In this document: piece after piece, positions 53,738 through 64,000 of the stretch
How the letters are laid out: every line of letters starts with the position of its first letter
Numbering within the stretch: the first letter of the stretch is position 1
From: Fagopyrum homotropicum
Taxonomy: Eukaryota; Streptophyta; Magnoliopsida; Caryophyllales; Polygonaceae
DNA length: 64,000 bases
Direction of reading: 5' to 3'
Assembly (NCBI GenBank): GCA_033239125.1
Contig: BSWB01000002.1
Location: forward strand, 153,374,409 to 153,438,408
Notes under the pieces: generated by a model
What the model saw: the letters and a program-made list of their open reading frames with translations, nothing else
What the model was told of the DNA's origin: nothing
Database searches by the model: none
Program-made: the position numbers and the translations under genes

Positions 53738-54170
53738 AGTCTTTTTATATTCGGAAATTTAATTCCGGAACTTAATTCCGTGAATTAAATTCCGACCTTT
53801 CATATTTTAGGCTTTTCATATTCGGAACTTAATTCTGACCTTTAATTCCATCATTTATATTTGGACTCTTTGTATGGCATTCATCCACTATATAAGGATG
53901 GCTTGGCTCATTTGTAAAGATATGTCTAAGTTGAATACTAAGTATTGAGAAGGAAAACCCTCTTACTTAGTTTAGGCATCACCTTCTTCTCCCACCCTCT
54001 TAAAGTTCTATCTTGGATCTAGTCTTTGATCCATGCCTTCATCTCGAGGATCCTTTTGAAGGATCAACCGAACGCTTCTGCCACCCAAATTCATAGTTTG
54101 ATCAAATTCGAACAATCAAGAAGAAGTAGTTGAAGTTTCTCCTCGATCTAGATCGTCCCTTATTCTATCA
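53738..54170 (+). repeat. Right piece of 5' LTR of short element G2b (type II)
   Basis: Continues the LTR begun at 49292. It ends TTATTCTATCA before PBS TGGTATCAAAGC (54172-54183, one base changed from TGGTATCAGAGC). Confidence 0.82.
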
Positions 54171-54239
54171 TTGGTATCAAAGCAAGGGATCGAGGTCAAG
54201 TTCTTTACTTGTGTTCTTGATTGTTCTTCACAAAAAAAA

Positions 54240-54425
54240 ATTTTTCTCTTTGGTTTTCTTTGAAGATCTTCAACTGTTCTTCGAAGATCTTCAACTGTTC
54301 TTTGGTGTTCTTCGAAGATCTTCAACTGTTCTTCGGCGTTCTTCGAAGATCTTCAAGCGTTCTTCGGTGTTCTTCGAAGATCTTCAAATTGTTCTTCAAA
54401 GATCTTCAAGTGTTCTTCATCGTTC
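54240..54425 (+). repeat. Palindromic GAAGATCTTC tandem array in the G2b leader
   Basis: Seven copies of TTCTTCGAAGATCTTCAA-type units with 21-36 nt spacing, between PBS and ATG. Each unit contains the self-complementary TGAAGATCTTCA or CGAAGATCTTCG. Confidence 0.88.
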
Positions 54426-54428
54426 ATC

Positions 54429-55354
54429 ATGTTCAATGACAATTCTGATTCTTATGATGAGGATGAAGAATGGTTACCTCCTCCATATCCACCGAAGGCC
54501 AAACAAACCACACGGAGGTACCGACGAAGAGAATATTTTGAGGATGAGGAGTGGTTGCCTCCTCCAAATCCACCAAGGCCCAAAGAGACCCTCCATGAGT
54601 ATCTAAGGTATCCACACCGACAAAAATATTTTAAGGATACCTATGTTTCCCCCCAACGATGTCCTGGTCATCAAGAGGAGTATGTTGTGCTCAAAGCAAC
54701 CAATGATGATCTAAAGCGTGAGTTAGCAGCTTTGAAGGCACAAGTTCTTGCCCTAATAACGGTTGCCCAACAGGAAGAACCACAAGCGGTGTCACAACCA
54801 CACTGTGAGTTGGTGGTCCAACCGTTGTGTGATGAAGTTGAAGACGAGGAAGATGTCGTCATTACAACTTGTGCTCCGGTTATTCCAGTTCATCTTGTCA
54901 ATCCGTTATGTGGAGACTATTTTCAAGATGACAAAGATGAGATCATCATCAAGGGTGAAGAAGCCATCAGTCATGACAATGACACCATTATGTTGTTGGC
55001 CTACAAGTTTGAACCGGCTGAACCGAGGTTTGATTTTGTTTTGTCTAATAACATATTTACCGACTTACCCTTGCTTCTTTCCGGCATGCCTCCGATGTAC
55101 AATGTCCCAAGCTTAAAGGGCATGGAAGACAAACTCACCGGCGAGGCCATCCACATGTACTACAAGTTTGAGCCTCCCGATCCGGAATTCATCCTATTTA
55201 TGTTCAACAAGCTTGGCGGCCCCACCATCCTTGTGAAAGACTACAAGTCCAAGCTGCCCGACAATGTGCATTCGGTGTTGATTTTCAAGGGTCTTGTTCC
55301 TCAAGTCACTCCTTTCTTTTTTTTGACGGTGAAACGAGGACGTTTCACATTTAA
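54429..55354 (+). CDS. ORF of non-autonomous element G2b, function unknown
   Basis: ATG 54429 opens MFNDNSDSYDEDEEWLPPPY. Two N-terminal repeats of DEEWLPPP (about residues 12 and 41) are followed by a basic stretch (RRYRRREYFEDEE), a likely coiled coil (NDDLKRELAALKAQVLALIT), CELVVQPLCDEVEDEEDVVI, and several FEP repeats (YKFEPAEPRF, YKFEPPDPEF). It is open for 300 codons. A one-base T insertion at about 55320 puts the tail out of frame, and in the original frame it would end GETRTFHI at TAA 55352, as in G2a. It has no known catalytic motifs. It may be an adapted Gag or RNA-binding protein, but this is a guess. Confidence 0.65.
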
Positions 55355-55365
55355 GAGGAGGAGAA

Positions 55366-55887
55366 TGATACGCCCCCAGATGACGATGCCATCCGTGTTT
55401 CCGGCTAGAAGGACCCGCACATTTTGAAGACATTTATTATTATTTGGCTATTTAATAATAAGTCTTTTTATATTCGGAACTTTAATTCCGGAACTTAATT
55501 CCATGAATTAAATTCCGACCTTTCATATTTTAGGTTTTTCATATACAGAACTTAATTCCGACTTTTAATTCCGTCATTTATGTTTCAACCTTTGATTGGC
55601 CCCCATCCACTATATATGGATGGCTTGACTCATTTGTAAAAGTATGTCTAAGTTGAATACTAAGTATTGAGAAGGAAAACCCTCTTACTTAGTTTAGGCA
55701 TCACCTTCTTCTCCCACCCTCTTAAAGTTCTATCTTGGATCTAGTCTTTGATCCAAGCCTTCATCTCGAGGATCCTTTTGAAGGATCAACCGAACGCTTC
55801 TGCCACCCAAATTCATAGTTTGATCCGACTCAAACAATCAAGAGTTGAAGTTTCTCCTCGATCTAGATCGCCCCTATATTTCTATCA
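55366..55887 (+). repeat. 3' LTR of short element G2b (type II)
   Basis: 522 bp, preceded by AAGAGGAGGAGAA (PPT). It is followed by TSD ACGAG (55888-55892), which matches 47088-47092. Confidence 0.9.
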
Positions 55888-57124
55888 ACGAGCAAGAATA
55901 CCTTGAAAAGCATTACAAAGGAAAAACGCGTAGGCCTTAAAGAACATTACAAAGGAGGATTCGGCTAAGGGCTTTCAATACAAGATTTGAATATCTCAAC
56001 AACCAAAACAAAGATCTCTACCGAAGGATAACAAGAATATTTGAGAAGATTCTCAAGGAGAAGATCTCGGCCAGCCAACAAGAAGATCTTCAAATGGTTT
56101 TAAAGAGAAGATCTCGGCCATAACAAAAAGATCTCACAAAGATCTCAGCCGAAGTCGCAAGAAGATAAAGGAGGATCTTCCAAATGGATTCCATGCAAGA
56201 AGATCTCGGATCTAAGGGAAATCTTCAACGGCATATCCAAGTGAGAAGATCTAGGATCTTTAACAACCAAAGATCTTCAACGGCATTTCCAGAGCAGGAG
56301 AAGATCAAGAAGATGAAGATTCTCAACGTGCGTCAAAGAGAAGAAGTAGAAGAGAGAAGATAGAAGATCTTACAATGGCTACTTCACCTTAACAAGCACC
56401 ATTTTCCATGGAGAAAGAAGAACGTTACAACGGCTATGCTACAACGGCTATGAAGTTCTCCATAGAAGACTATAAATGAAGATGGAGATTGAAGAGAAGA
56501 AAAACAAGCATACACGGAAAGAAATCAAGTCTTCAAGCGATCAAACATCTTCATTCGTTCCAAAAGTCTTTCTTCCTCTTAGCTTACACACGTATACATT
56601 CTTAGATTTGAGAAAAACACTAGGGCTTCATTGGCATACCTAGAGAGTGTTATACTCGAGTGTGGGTTACTCTACAAAGTAACTAGGCTATAATTGCTAG
56701 GTTAGAGTTGACTAGATCCTAACATTGAGGCTATAGTGAGAGAAGAAGGGGATTTCTTCTAGTTTGTATCTAAGACTCTTTCAGCAGATAATAGATAGTT
56801 AGATCCTAGGGTAAAGAAACCCTAGGACGAAGACGTAGGCTGTTAGAGCTGAACTTCGTAAACATATCACTGTGTCGATCTTTCATTCCGCACTTTATAT
56901 CGTAAATTGTGACTAACGTTGTTTTGCAGGTTTCAAATTCAAGGCCTTGAAATCCCTTTCAAAGTCTTGAAAACAAGTTTTGTCACAAAGCGCACAAATC
57001 GACTTCAAGGTCTTGATATTAGTTTCAAAGTCTTGATATACGATATTGCAAAAAGTTCTCATACTCTATTCAACCCTCCTTCTAGAGTATTTATATCCTT
57101 ATTATTCATCTATATTGTTCTTCA
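55888..57124 (+). repeat. Main part of 5' LTR of F
   Basis: Continues from 47092. It has repeated CCTTGAAAAGCATTACAAAGG units (near 47035, 47068, 55905, 55935), many AAGATCT and AAGATCTCGGCC strings between 55990 and 56370, CTATAAATG at about 56470 (likely TATA box), and ends TGTTCTTCA before the PBS. Confidence 0.7.
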
Positions 57125-57126
57125 AT

Positions 57127-57138
57127 TGGTATCAGAGC
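57127..57138 (+). other. Primer binding site of F (initiator tRNA-Met)
   Basis: TGGTATCAGAGC, 2 nt after the LTR end. Confidence 0.92.
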
Positions 57139-57304
57139 TAGACGTGAATTGATTTAACCATCAGTGAGACTCGTCGTGTTTTAGCTCCGTATTTATGTTA
57201 ACTAGCTTCGTATTCCGATCCGACCAACACGAAAGCGGGATTATTGCCAACAATTGGTATTAGAGGCAAGCTAGTCCAATCGTTTTTTATCTCGTGTTGC
57301 CAAG

Positions 57305-58051
57305 ATGGACGCTTCTGTCATTCACGATGGCGAGATGTTCAAACTCACGACAAATAATTATTCTTACTAAAAGCCGATGATGGGGGACCACCTTTATTGT
57401 AAGGACTTGTACGAGCTCATCACCAACAAGGATATATCCGAAGGGAAGAGCGAGAAGGAATGGGAGCTTCTAAACCGGAAAGCAGTCGTCATGATCCGTA
57501 AGTACATCGATAAGTCTCTATTTGAACATGTATCTACATATACAAATGCTTTTGAATTATGGACAAAGCTTGAGTCCATGATTCAAAAGAAAACGACTCG
57601 TAACAAAGCAGTTCTAGTTCAACGGGTAGTGAAGATGGGGTACAAGGATGACCAAAACATGACTGAGCACTTGAATTATTTCAAGGGGCTCGTAAATCAG
57701 ATAAGTAAAGTTAGAATGAAACTCGAAGATGAGTTGCAAGCCCTTCTACTCCTTAGTTCCCTTCTAGAAAGTTGGGACACTCTCGCAGTTACTTTAAGTA
57801 ACTCAGCCCCGGAAGGGAAGCTCACCATGGATACCGTTAGTTATAGCCTCCTTGGTGAAGAAGTTAGAAGGAGGGAACGAGGAACGTCTACCCAGTCTGA
57901 GGCGAACATTATTGACAACCGGGGTAGAAGTGATACACGTCGGCGTAATATGAACCAAAGTCGAGACCAGTCTCGAGGTCGGTCTAAGTCACGCTCTAGG
58001 CCAACTTGTTATTATTGTGGGAAAATATGCCATAAGAAATCAGAATGTTGA
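57305..58051 (+). pseudogene. gag: gag of copia element F
   Basis: ATG 57305 (MDASVIHDGEMFKLTTNNYS). A TAA at 57368 stands where this family has tryptophan. The frame then continues for 224 codons with LYELITNKDISEGKSEKEWE, the UBN2-type capsid core (AFELWTKLESMIQKKTTRNK; GLVNQISKVRMKLEDELQAL) and an R/S-rich basic tail leading to a CCHC knuckle CYYCGKICHKKSEC (C-x2-C-x4-H-x4-C, complete). A TGA at 58049 follows. Two point mutations separate it from a normal copia Gag. Confidence 0.87.
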
Positions 58052-58867
58052 TTTCTTAAGAAATATCAAAAGGCAGGCAACGTCAAGCCATACCAAATTA
58101 ACCCAACAAAGAGGCGAGAGGAAGACAAGGGTACGACCGCCACGACAAATGAAGGCGATGATCTATATCTCTTCGGAGAAGACAACTTCCTAAATATTTC
58201 CTCTTACAATAGCTCTTGGATTGTCGATTCCTGTGCATCATTCCACGTCACTCCTCATGAGAGCTTCTTCTCAACCTACCAAAGCGTTGAATTTGGTAAT
58301 GTCTAGATGGGGAATAGAAACAAGAGCAAGATTGTTGTTATAAGAGACATCATCCTGGTATCAAATACAGAATGCAAGCTTGCACTTAAGGATGTGAGGC
58401 ATGTCCCTAACATGCACCTCAACCTCATATCAGCAGGAAAGCTTGACGATCTTGGTCTAGTAAGTCACTTTGACTACGGCAGGTGGAAACTCATCAAAGG
58501 AAGCATGATAATGGCTCGAGGAAAGATGGAAGGGTCATTGTATGTCACACAAGCCAAGCTTTGCAAAGGAGAAGTCAATATTGTAGGAGTAGGAGCAGAC
58601 AAGGAAACATTGCACCGAAGCCTCGGACACATGAGTGAGAAGGGTCCAAACATACTAGTGCGAAGATATCTCCTCCCAAAGATACAAGGTAACTCTCTTG
58701 ACCCTTGTCTTGATTGTTTAGCTGGTAAACAACATAGAGTTGCCTTCCAAACGCCTTCTCAAACTAGAAGAAGAAAGAATATTCTAGATCTTGTGCACAC
58801 CGATGTTTGCTCCATGTTCGAGAAATCCCTTGGTGGTGCATCATATTTTGTCACTTTCATAGACGAC
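58052..58867 (+). pseudogene. copia protease to start of integrase, element F
   Basis: Protease motif SSWIVDSCASFHVTPHESFF (D-S-C-A in place of D-S-G-A), a TAG at 58304, then DVRHVPNMHLNLISAGKLDD and the HHCC GAG-pre-integrase domain (LHRSLGHMSEKG ... CLDCLAGKQHRV). The integrase starts LDLVHTDVCSMFEKSLGGAS with the first catalytic D and ends in FVTFIDD, where LTR E enters at 58868. The glycine lost from the protease site and the stop indicate an inactive copy. Confidence 0.87.
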
Positions 58868-60391
58868 TGATATCATGTATTATAGTCTATATTTTGGGAT
58901 TGGTTTAGACGTTTTATCTTCATAAATCTGCATGTATGGATGTATATTCTGCGGATATGTTGTTGTTTTATCCACCTTTGCATGAATCGAGGTCTACACC
59001 TAGTTTCATTGTAATTGTAAGTAAAATGGCACGTTTTGGACTAAAAAGGAGCCAAGGAAGCTAAAGAGTAATTGGAGCTACATTCAGGGATACTTAGGAG
59101 AGCTTAGGAAGCATGGAAATGGATTAGAGATTTGATTTTGGACCAGATTTGAGATGATTTACATTCAGCTGAGACTCACCTCGGTCAGCTACAGTGTCAC
59201 CTCGACCGAGGTGATCTTGAGGAGCGTCCCGACCGAGACGAACACCCTGTCGCCGGCGAGATCTTGTTTTTGGCTGAGATCTTTTATTTTTGGAAGGAAG
59301 ATATCATATATTTTTGTGCTGATTTCGTGGAAGGAAGATATTATTTTAGGCTGATTTATTTTGAGAGATATGGATATATTTTATAGGAAATTATCTTTTT
59401 AAGATATTTTATCTTTGGAAGATAATTCTCCTATATAAAGGGTTGGATTTTCCACAATTCAACCATCCTGAAATCGACGGATCACCCATTAAGGTTTTCT
59501 TGTTCACATATTGATTCCTTTCTTATTAATTTGATTATTGTTATCATGATGATTGTTGGCTAAGTTTCTTATGCAATTCTAGGGTGATTGGCTGAAAGTT
59601 GTGGGAAAGACAATGATAGAATGATCTTAACCCCAGCTGGATGCTGAAAGCTCGAGTCTTTATCTTAACCCAAGAACACCTCGCTCAGTCGTTGAACATC
59701 TCGGCCGGGGTGGAATCTGACTGAACGAGGTGAACCTTTTCCTGATCCAAATCTGAATTAAGATCCAGTTTGCCAAACCCTATCTTTGTTATTCCTTTCC
59801 TGGTTCAACGCAAGCCTAGGATGAGACTTATCCGGTGATTCCTTTGCTTGTTTACCCAAGATCATGAGTGATAGGTAATAAAGGTTTATCCTTTATTGGG
59901 GTTTGAGTGTGCCTTCATCACATCCTTGAGATTTAACCTTAGACTTACCCGGTAAAGGTTGATTCTATCCACTTGGTTGGTATGTTGGTTTGAGACTATA
60001 GTTCCTTTTCTTAGATCCTTGAGACTTACCCGGTAATAGGAGCTTCGGTTTGGGATAGTGAGTAGTGAGACTTACCCGGTGATCTATTCCCATCTTAGAA
60101 ATACCTTCCCTTTGCAAACCTCTGCTTTGTCCGCTTTACCTTTGATCTTGAGTTGGAACCACAACTAGATGCTTTAATCCCTAGAATCCGCATTCCCTTT
60201 ATTTGACTTCATATCAACTTTGATTGCTTTAATTGTGTTAATTTGACTACCGATTCTGTTTTTGATTTCGACATAGTCCCTGTGTTCGACCCCTGGAATT
60301 CTTGCTTTTATTACAATTGACCCGTACATTGCGGGTTTGCATTTTATTCATGCATACTTCTTGGGTTATAAATTTAAAGCTTGCACACACC
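58868..60391 (+). mobile_element. Element E: C-like Athila LTR, 3' end truncated
   Basis: Starts TGATATCATG and follows LTR C through TATATAAAG (59432-59440), CACCTCGACCGAGGTG (about 59200-59215) and four GAGACTTACCCGGT repeats, but lacks about 200 bp in the middle and the last 13 or so bases. Similarity breaks at GCACACACC (60391). It is inserted in the integrase of copia F. Confidence 0.82.
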
Positions 60392-60527
60392 TTTACAGGA
60401 TAAAGGAAGCATTTGGTAGGGATTTGGGGGAAAATAACTTGAAATTCAAAGAGTTGAAATCGAACAGCCCTTCGCCTCGGTCCAGTCGTGTAGTGTCTTG
60501 GCCGAGGTGTTCTTCAGACTGCCAGAG
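60392..60527 (+). other. Fragment of E internal region
   Basis: Resembles 24,470-24,615 of element C, the leader before the 3' ORF (TTCGCCTCGGTCCAGTCGTG). Everything from the LTR end through gag and pol is therefore deleted in E. It is interrupted by D at 60528. Confidence 0.75.
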
Positions 60528-62165
60528 TGTTCGCCAACTAGCGTGCGTGCAATCAAGCTTTAAATTTATAAAACTAGAATCAAGCAAGCGAACCCGCAGT
60601 GTACGGATCGACGTAGTAAAGCAAGAATTCCAGAGTATCAAACTCAAGGATTTGGGGAGGATAAATCCAGTTGTAAAGTTGTCAAGCAAGTAAAAGGTAA
60701 GGCTTTGAAAATATATTGGGAAAACAACAAGCCTAAAGATCCAGGTATCCAATTGTGGCAATCGATTCAAGATATACTTAAGATATAAGGACAGAGTTGA
60801 GATTTGTAAAGGTATACGAATGTAAGGTAATGTACGGTGAAGTTCCAAAACCCTATATGACTTACCTAAAGACACTCTCTATAAAGGTTGTTGAGGCTTC
60901 AGTATAGAAAGGATCTAAAGGTAAGAATTGATCTCAAATACCCAAACTTGTAACCCAAGGATCAAGATAGGCTCAAACGGTTAAGTTTGTGACACTCAAA
61001 CCGAAATAGAGGATGTTGAGTCTCACTACTACCTAGGAAAGGCAAGTCAAGGCTAGGTTAAAGCTAATCTTTAGCTTTGGATTAAAGTAAAAGCAAGGTT
61101 CGTAAACTAGGGTAAATCACGGCTGGATCTTGAGATTCCACGGCCGTGGAACTCAAGAACAGCCCGTAATTTAGGTTGTCGGCGAGATTTCTCTAACTCT
61201 CAGGGTCCAATTTGTTTACGATCAATCTATCAACATCTAAGACACAACTATCAACCCTTCACCTTAGAATTGCTAAGGGTTTTTAGCCAACAATCATCAT
61301 TTGATATCAATAATTATGTTTAAGAAGAATGAAAGATGGAAAACCTTCAAAACTTCAATAAAACTCCAATCAAAACTCAAATCCACACACACAAAGAGAT
61401 ATATGTATATCAGATTCGGAAACAACACGAACAAATCATAATCCTTGATGAGAACGAAGAACGGGATGTCAATCCGTCTTCTAATCAAATCTAAGGACAA
61501 AAGGGCTTAACTTACGCTGCAAGTAACTCCAAATCTCCAAACCCTAAGCACGTGTATGCACCGATAAGCCAACGTCAAAACCGTAAGTAGCCGACCCGAA
61601 TTCTCTCTTTTTCAGCCCTTTTATAGGGTGAGAAAAAGATATCTTCTATGTCCAATATGTAGAAAACGTGGCAATTAATGATTCCTCAAAAGATTGCCCA
61701 AATCACGGTCTCCATGGGTTCCACGACCGTGGAAATGGGGCGTGGAAAATATTACGGTGTCTTCAACCTTCCATGACCGTAATTTACACCATGTAACTCA
61801 CTGGGTTGCTCAAAGATCAAATCCACGTTCATGATGGAACTTCCACGGCCGTGGAAATGGGGCGTGGAAGTCATATTCCCTTGTTTTGCAATTGTTTCGT
61901 GCCCTTCTTCATCTTTGCTCCTTCCTTAGCTTCTCAATGTGTATCCTCATCTTCCTATATGCTCAATTCCTCCTTGATTGCCATCAAACGATCTAATTCC
62001 AGCTCTTATTCACCTACAATCAACACAAAGCTAGTGTAGATCTCCATATCGAAAATATAGATGAATAATGCTAACTATTGCTTCTACATCTTATCCATGA
62101 ACACAATAATGAATGAAAAACAACTAGAAAACGTGCCTATAATATCGCAATATTTCATGCTAACA
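60528..62165 (-). repeat. 3' LTR of element D
   Basis: 1638 bp on the minus strand. TATAAAAGG at about 61618-61626. The palindrome TTCCACGGCCGTGGAA occurs at 61136-61151 and 61841-61856, with a CCACGACCGTGG variant near 61721. Confidence 0.9.
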
Positions 62166-62180
62166 AAATACCCCATACTT
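62166..62180 (-). other. Polypurine tract of D
   Basis: Minus strand AAGTATGGGGTATTT abuts the LTR. The stem-loop CTTGCTTG/GGGA/CAAGCAAG is at 62185-62204. Confidence 0.85.
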
Positions 62181-62204
62181 GTCACTTGCTTGTCCCCAAG
62201 CAAG

Positions 62205-63506
62205 GTTTTCAAAAGCTTAGAACATAGTTAGGATGAAATATGCATGCAAATTCAAAACAAAACATCTTTTTAGGTGAATGTGCCTCTAGTCAATAGATCA
62301 ACCTCAAACCTTGCTTTTTTCATTCTTGAAAACGCTCACATACACAAACCAAAGAATGTAGAGAAAAGAAACATCACAAGTTGTTCAAACCTCAAAACAA
62401 ACATCATAACCTTCAAGTATTGTCAAAATCAAGAATAATAAACTTCAATTTAGATCACTAAGTCATATAACATTCTTTTGATCTTAAGGACTTTCAAGTA
62501 AGGTCTAGAATGCGGAAAGGAAGGAAACTTTTAAGGGATGTGGTGCATGAATCCGGGAAAAGGAATAACCCAACTCTTTTACTTTTTCTTTTGATTTTGC
62601 AATAACATCAACTTAGAGCTTTGCTCTTTTCTTTATTTTTCGACTTTACTTTTGGAAGTTATGGACAGCGGTGCACAAAAATCAAAGCCTAGGAGATTGA
62701 CGTTTCTCAAATTCGAGATGCCTCAAACCCTTGATGCACATACCATAATCCGTTAGGAATATCGCTCAATCCGACTTTGACAAGACACAAACACCGGCTA
62801 TGTGAATGGTGCCGAGTTACTCATCATCATGATTGACTTCCCCAAACCTACAATTTCTTTCTATTCTTTGAATGCAAAGTTTTGCTTTCATGGCCCTCCC
62901 ACATCAAACATGTCAAATATTCAACTCCTCCAAATTCCAAATTCCCGGATAGGTAAGGGATGCTATTATTTCAATGAGGGGCTAAATGATCAAAGAAAGA
63001 AGCAAGAAAATCGAATTGCCTTAATCATTTCACAAAGAAGTATAGGAACTCATCATGCGATTTCAACCTCAATTTCTCAAATTGATTTAGATAAAACTCT
63101 CACATTACGAAATTTGCAAATAAAGATAAACAACTCATTCAATTTCTTTCCAATTCATAATTTCGTTTAAGCATGCAATTGTCATCAAGAACTCATTCCA
63201 CAAGTAAGATTTATCATAAGAATCATCTCAATTCTTAGAAGCACAAAATTTTTCAAATTTTTATGGGTTTTTCAAAACTATTTTCATACAATGCGATAAT
63301 GAAACGTGTGACTATGAAACAAAACATGTGATAGTGTCATGGATAAAGCAAACAAAGTAATAGCGAGTTATTACAAACATAGTCACACCCCACCCCATAC
63401 TTGGGACAAACATTGTCCTCAATGTTCAAGAAAAAGAAATAAAGAAAAGAAAAATGAACTCACTAAACGGTGGTGGGGCGGCTGAAATTGGTGGTCGTCA
63501 AGCTCA
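62205..63506 (-). other. 3' untranslated region of D with conserved block
   Basis: No gene. The block at about 62,640-62,850 matches B and C. A second PPT-like tract (minus strand CCCAAGTATGGGGTGGGGTG) lies at about 63385-63404. The frame 62802-63170 is a by-product. Confidence 0.75.
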
Positions 63507-64000
63507 TCACTCCAGAGGCAGTGGTGGTGGGAATGGGCGGAAGTCATGACTGTAGTACCGCCCGAACTGCTGGCGGTATATATCGCTCATCATCTCGTCA
63601 TGCTGCTGCCTCCTCTCCTCCTGCCGGTCTCGGTGGATCTCCAAGTCACCCACTCTCCTAGATAGGTTGTCAGCCCATGCCGGCAACTGCTCGTACCATG
63701 TCGGGGGCTGGCTATACCAAGTTGGAGCGTCCTGTGGAGCCGGTGCTGCTAGTGGTGCTAGTGGCTGGGCGTACCAAGGTGGAGGAGCTCCCATCCACTC
63801 CGGCTGCTCTCCGTACCAAGCTGGAGGAGTATCCATCCAGGTCGGTCTCTCGCTCACACTAGCACGGTGAGAAGATGAAGCACCGGAACGGTAGATCTGG
63901 AAAGGTATCCAGCTGATCCGGAAAGGTACCAAAATCAGCATCATCACCTCCTCCATCATCATAATCCTCTACTCCCATCTCCTCCTCAACATCTGCAATG
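63507..64000 (-). pseudogene. Athila-type 3' ORF of D, C-terminal part
   Basis: On the minus strand it reads SSSHRASVSERPTWMDTPPA, repeated tryptophan-tyrosine motifs (PPAWYGEQPEW, APPPWYAQP, PPTWYEQLPAW), NLSRRVGDLEIHRDRQEERR and a proline-rich end at TAA/TGA near 63507. It is clearly orthologous to 33397-33885 of B. The N-terminal part is outside the window, so whether it is intact cannot be judged. Confidence 0.8.

Larger units (their letters stand above)
47093..55887 (+). mobile_element. Compound family-G insertion (two short elements plus a Ty3 partner)
   Basis: The whole block is bounded by LTR ends TGATACGC and TCTATCA and by TSD ACGAG (47088-47092 and 55888-55892). Layout: LTR 47093-47621, internal ORF, LTR 48724-49254, a 37-nt filler, LTR 49292-49392 interrupted by G3 (49393-53303), LTR remainder to 54170, internal ORF, LTR 55366-55887. 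The inner flanks do not form TSDs of their own, so the two short elements share one pair of outer TSDs. It lies in the LTR of copia F. Confidence 0.8.
47018..58867 (+). mobile_element. Ty1/copia element F, 5' part, interrupted
   Basis: A plus-strand copia element made of an LTR (split: about 47018-47092 and 55888-57124), PBS, gag, protease, GAG-pre-integrase and the start of integrase. It is cut at 58868 by LTR E, and the rest lies beyond the window or is lost. The LTR start is not certain because the partner LTR is absent. The family-G insertion is bounded by TSD ACGAG, whose removal rejoins the tandem CCTTGAAA/ACAAAGG repeats of the LTR. Confidence 0.75.
60528..64000 (-). mobile_element. 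Element D: B-like Athila, minus strand, runs off window
   Basis: Read on the minus strand: end of the 3' ORF, 3' untranslated region with conserved block, stem-loop, PPT, and 3' LTR (62165 down to 60528). It is close to B in LTR ends (TGTTAGCATG...GGCGAACA), palindromes and ORF. The TSD candidate next to the LTR end is CAGAG (60523-60527). The other end is outside the window. Confidence 0.88.

Noticed and set aside
62802..63170. Open frame of 122 codons in the 3' region of D
   Set aside because: Overlaps the conserved non-coding block on the opposite strand to D, and the equivalent frame is not kept in B or C.

Overview
The window looks like nuclear DNA of a eudicot plant. The evidence is spliced plant gene fragments (GH36 raffinose-synthase type, NRAMP, MLO), an intact intronless plant aspartic protease, and a dense stack of plant LTR retrotransposons using tRNA-Asp or initiator tRNA-Met primers. 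I cannot name the species. At least 80% of the window is mobile DNA. Most element boundaries below rest on paired LTRs plus exact 5-bp target-site duplications (TSDs) read by eye.

Region 1 (1-37,690) is a nest. A Ty1/copia element on the minus strand (H) sits at the broken 5' side of a raffinose-synthase-like gene. H was split by Athila-type Ty3 element A (416-7717, TSD CTTCT) and by Athila-type element B (10601-36856, TSD CCCAA). B was split in its integrase by element C (17419-29119, TSD TGGGC) and in its 3' ORF by a solo LTR (31486-33347, TSD TCCTC). A has LTRs, gag and the 3' ORF but no pol. C has gag, protease, RT and RNase H but no integrase. B carries all domains, now broken. A and C therefore look like trans-mobilised members of an Athila consortium.

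Region 2 (37,690-46,400) is the gene island. It holds the truncated raffinose-synthase-like pseudogene, an intact 402-codon A1 aspartic protease on the minus strand, a long-TIR AT-rich MULE-like element, a small spliced gene of unknown function split by a solo LTR (41714-42245, TSD GTTTA), and a Pack-MULE (43699-46390) that carries NRAMP and MLO fragments with their introns.

Region 3 (about 47,000-64,000) is a second nest. Copia element F (5' LTR, PBS, gag, protease, start of integrase) has a compound family-G insertion in its LTR (47093-55887, TSD ACGAG). That insertion contains two copies of a non-autonomous LTR element with its own unfamiliar ORF, plus an internally deleted Ty3 element with nearly the same LTR, which is inserted in the LTR of one of them. 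F is also split by E, a C-like LTR, and E is split by D, a B-like Athila element on the minus strand that runs off the window.

The most unusual signals are non-coding. Each Athila family carries its own short GC-rich palindrome scattered through LTRs, leaders and coding linkers. All four Athila elements have a second polypurine tract after the 3' ORF and a covarying stem-loop just upstream of the real PPT. B, C and D share a strongly conserved block in the 3' untranslated region. A conserved small hairpin marks the gag/pol to 3'-ORF junction, even in A, which has lost pol.
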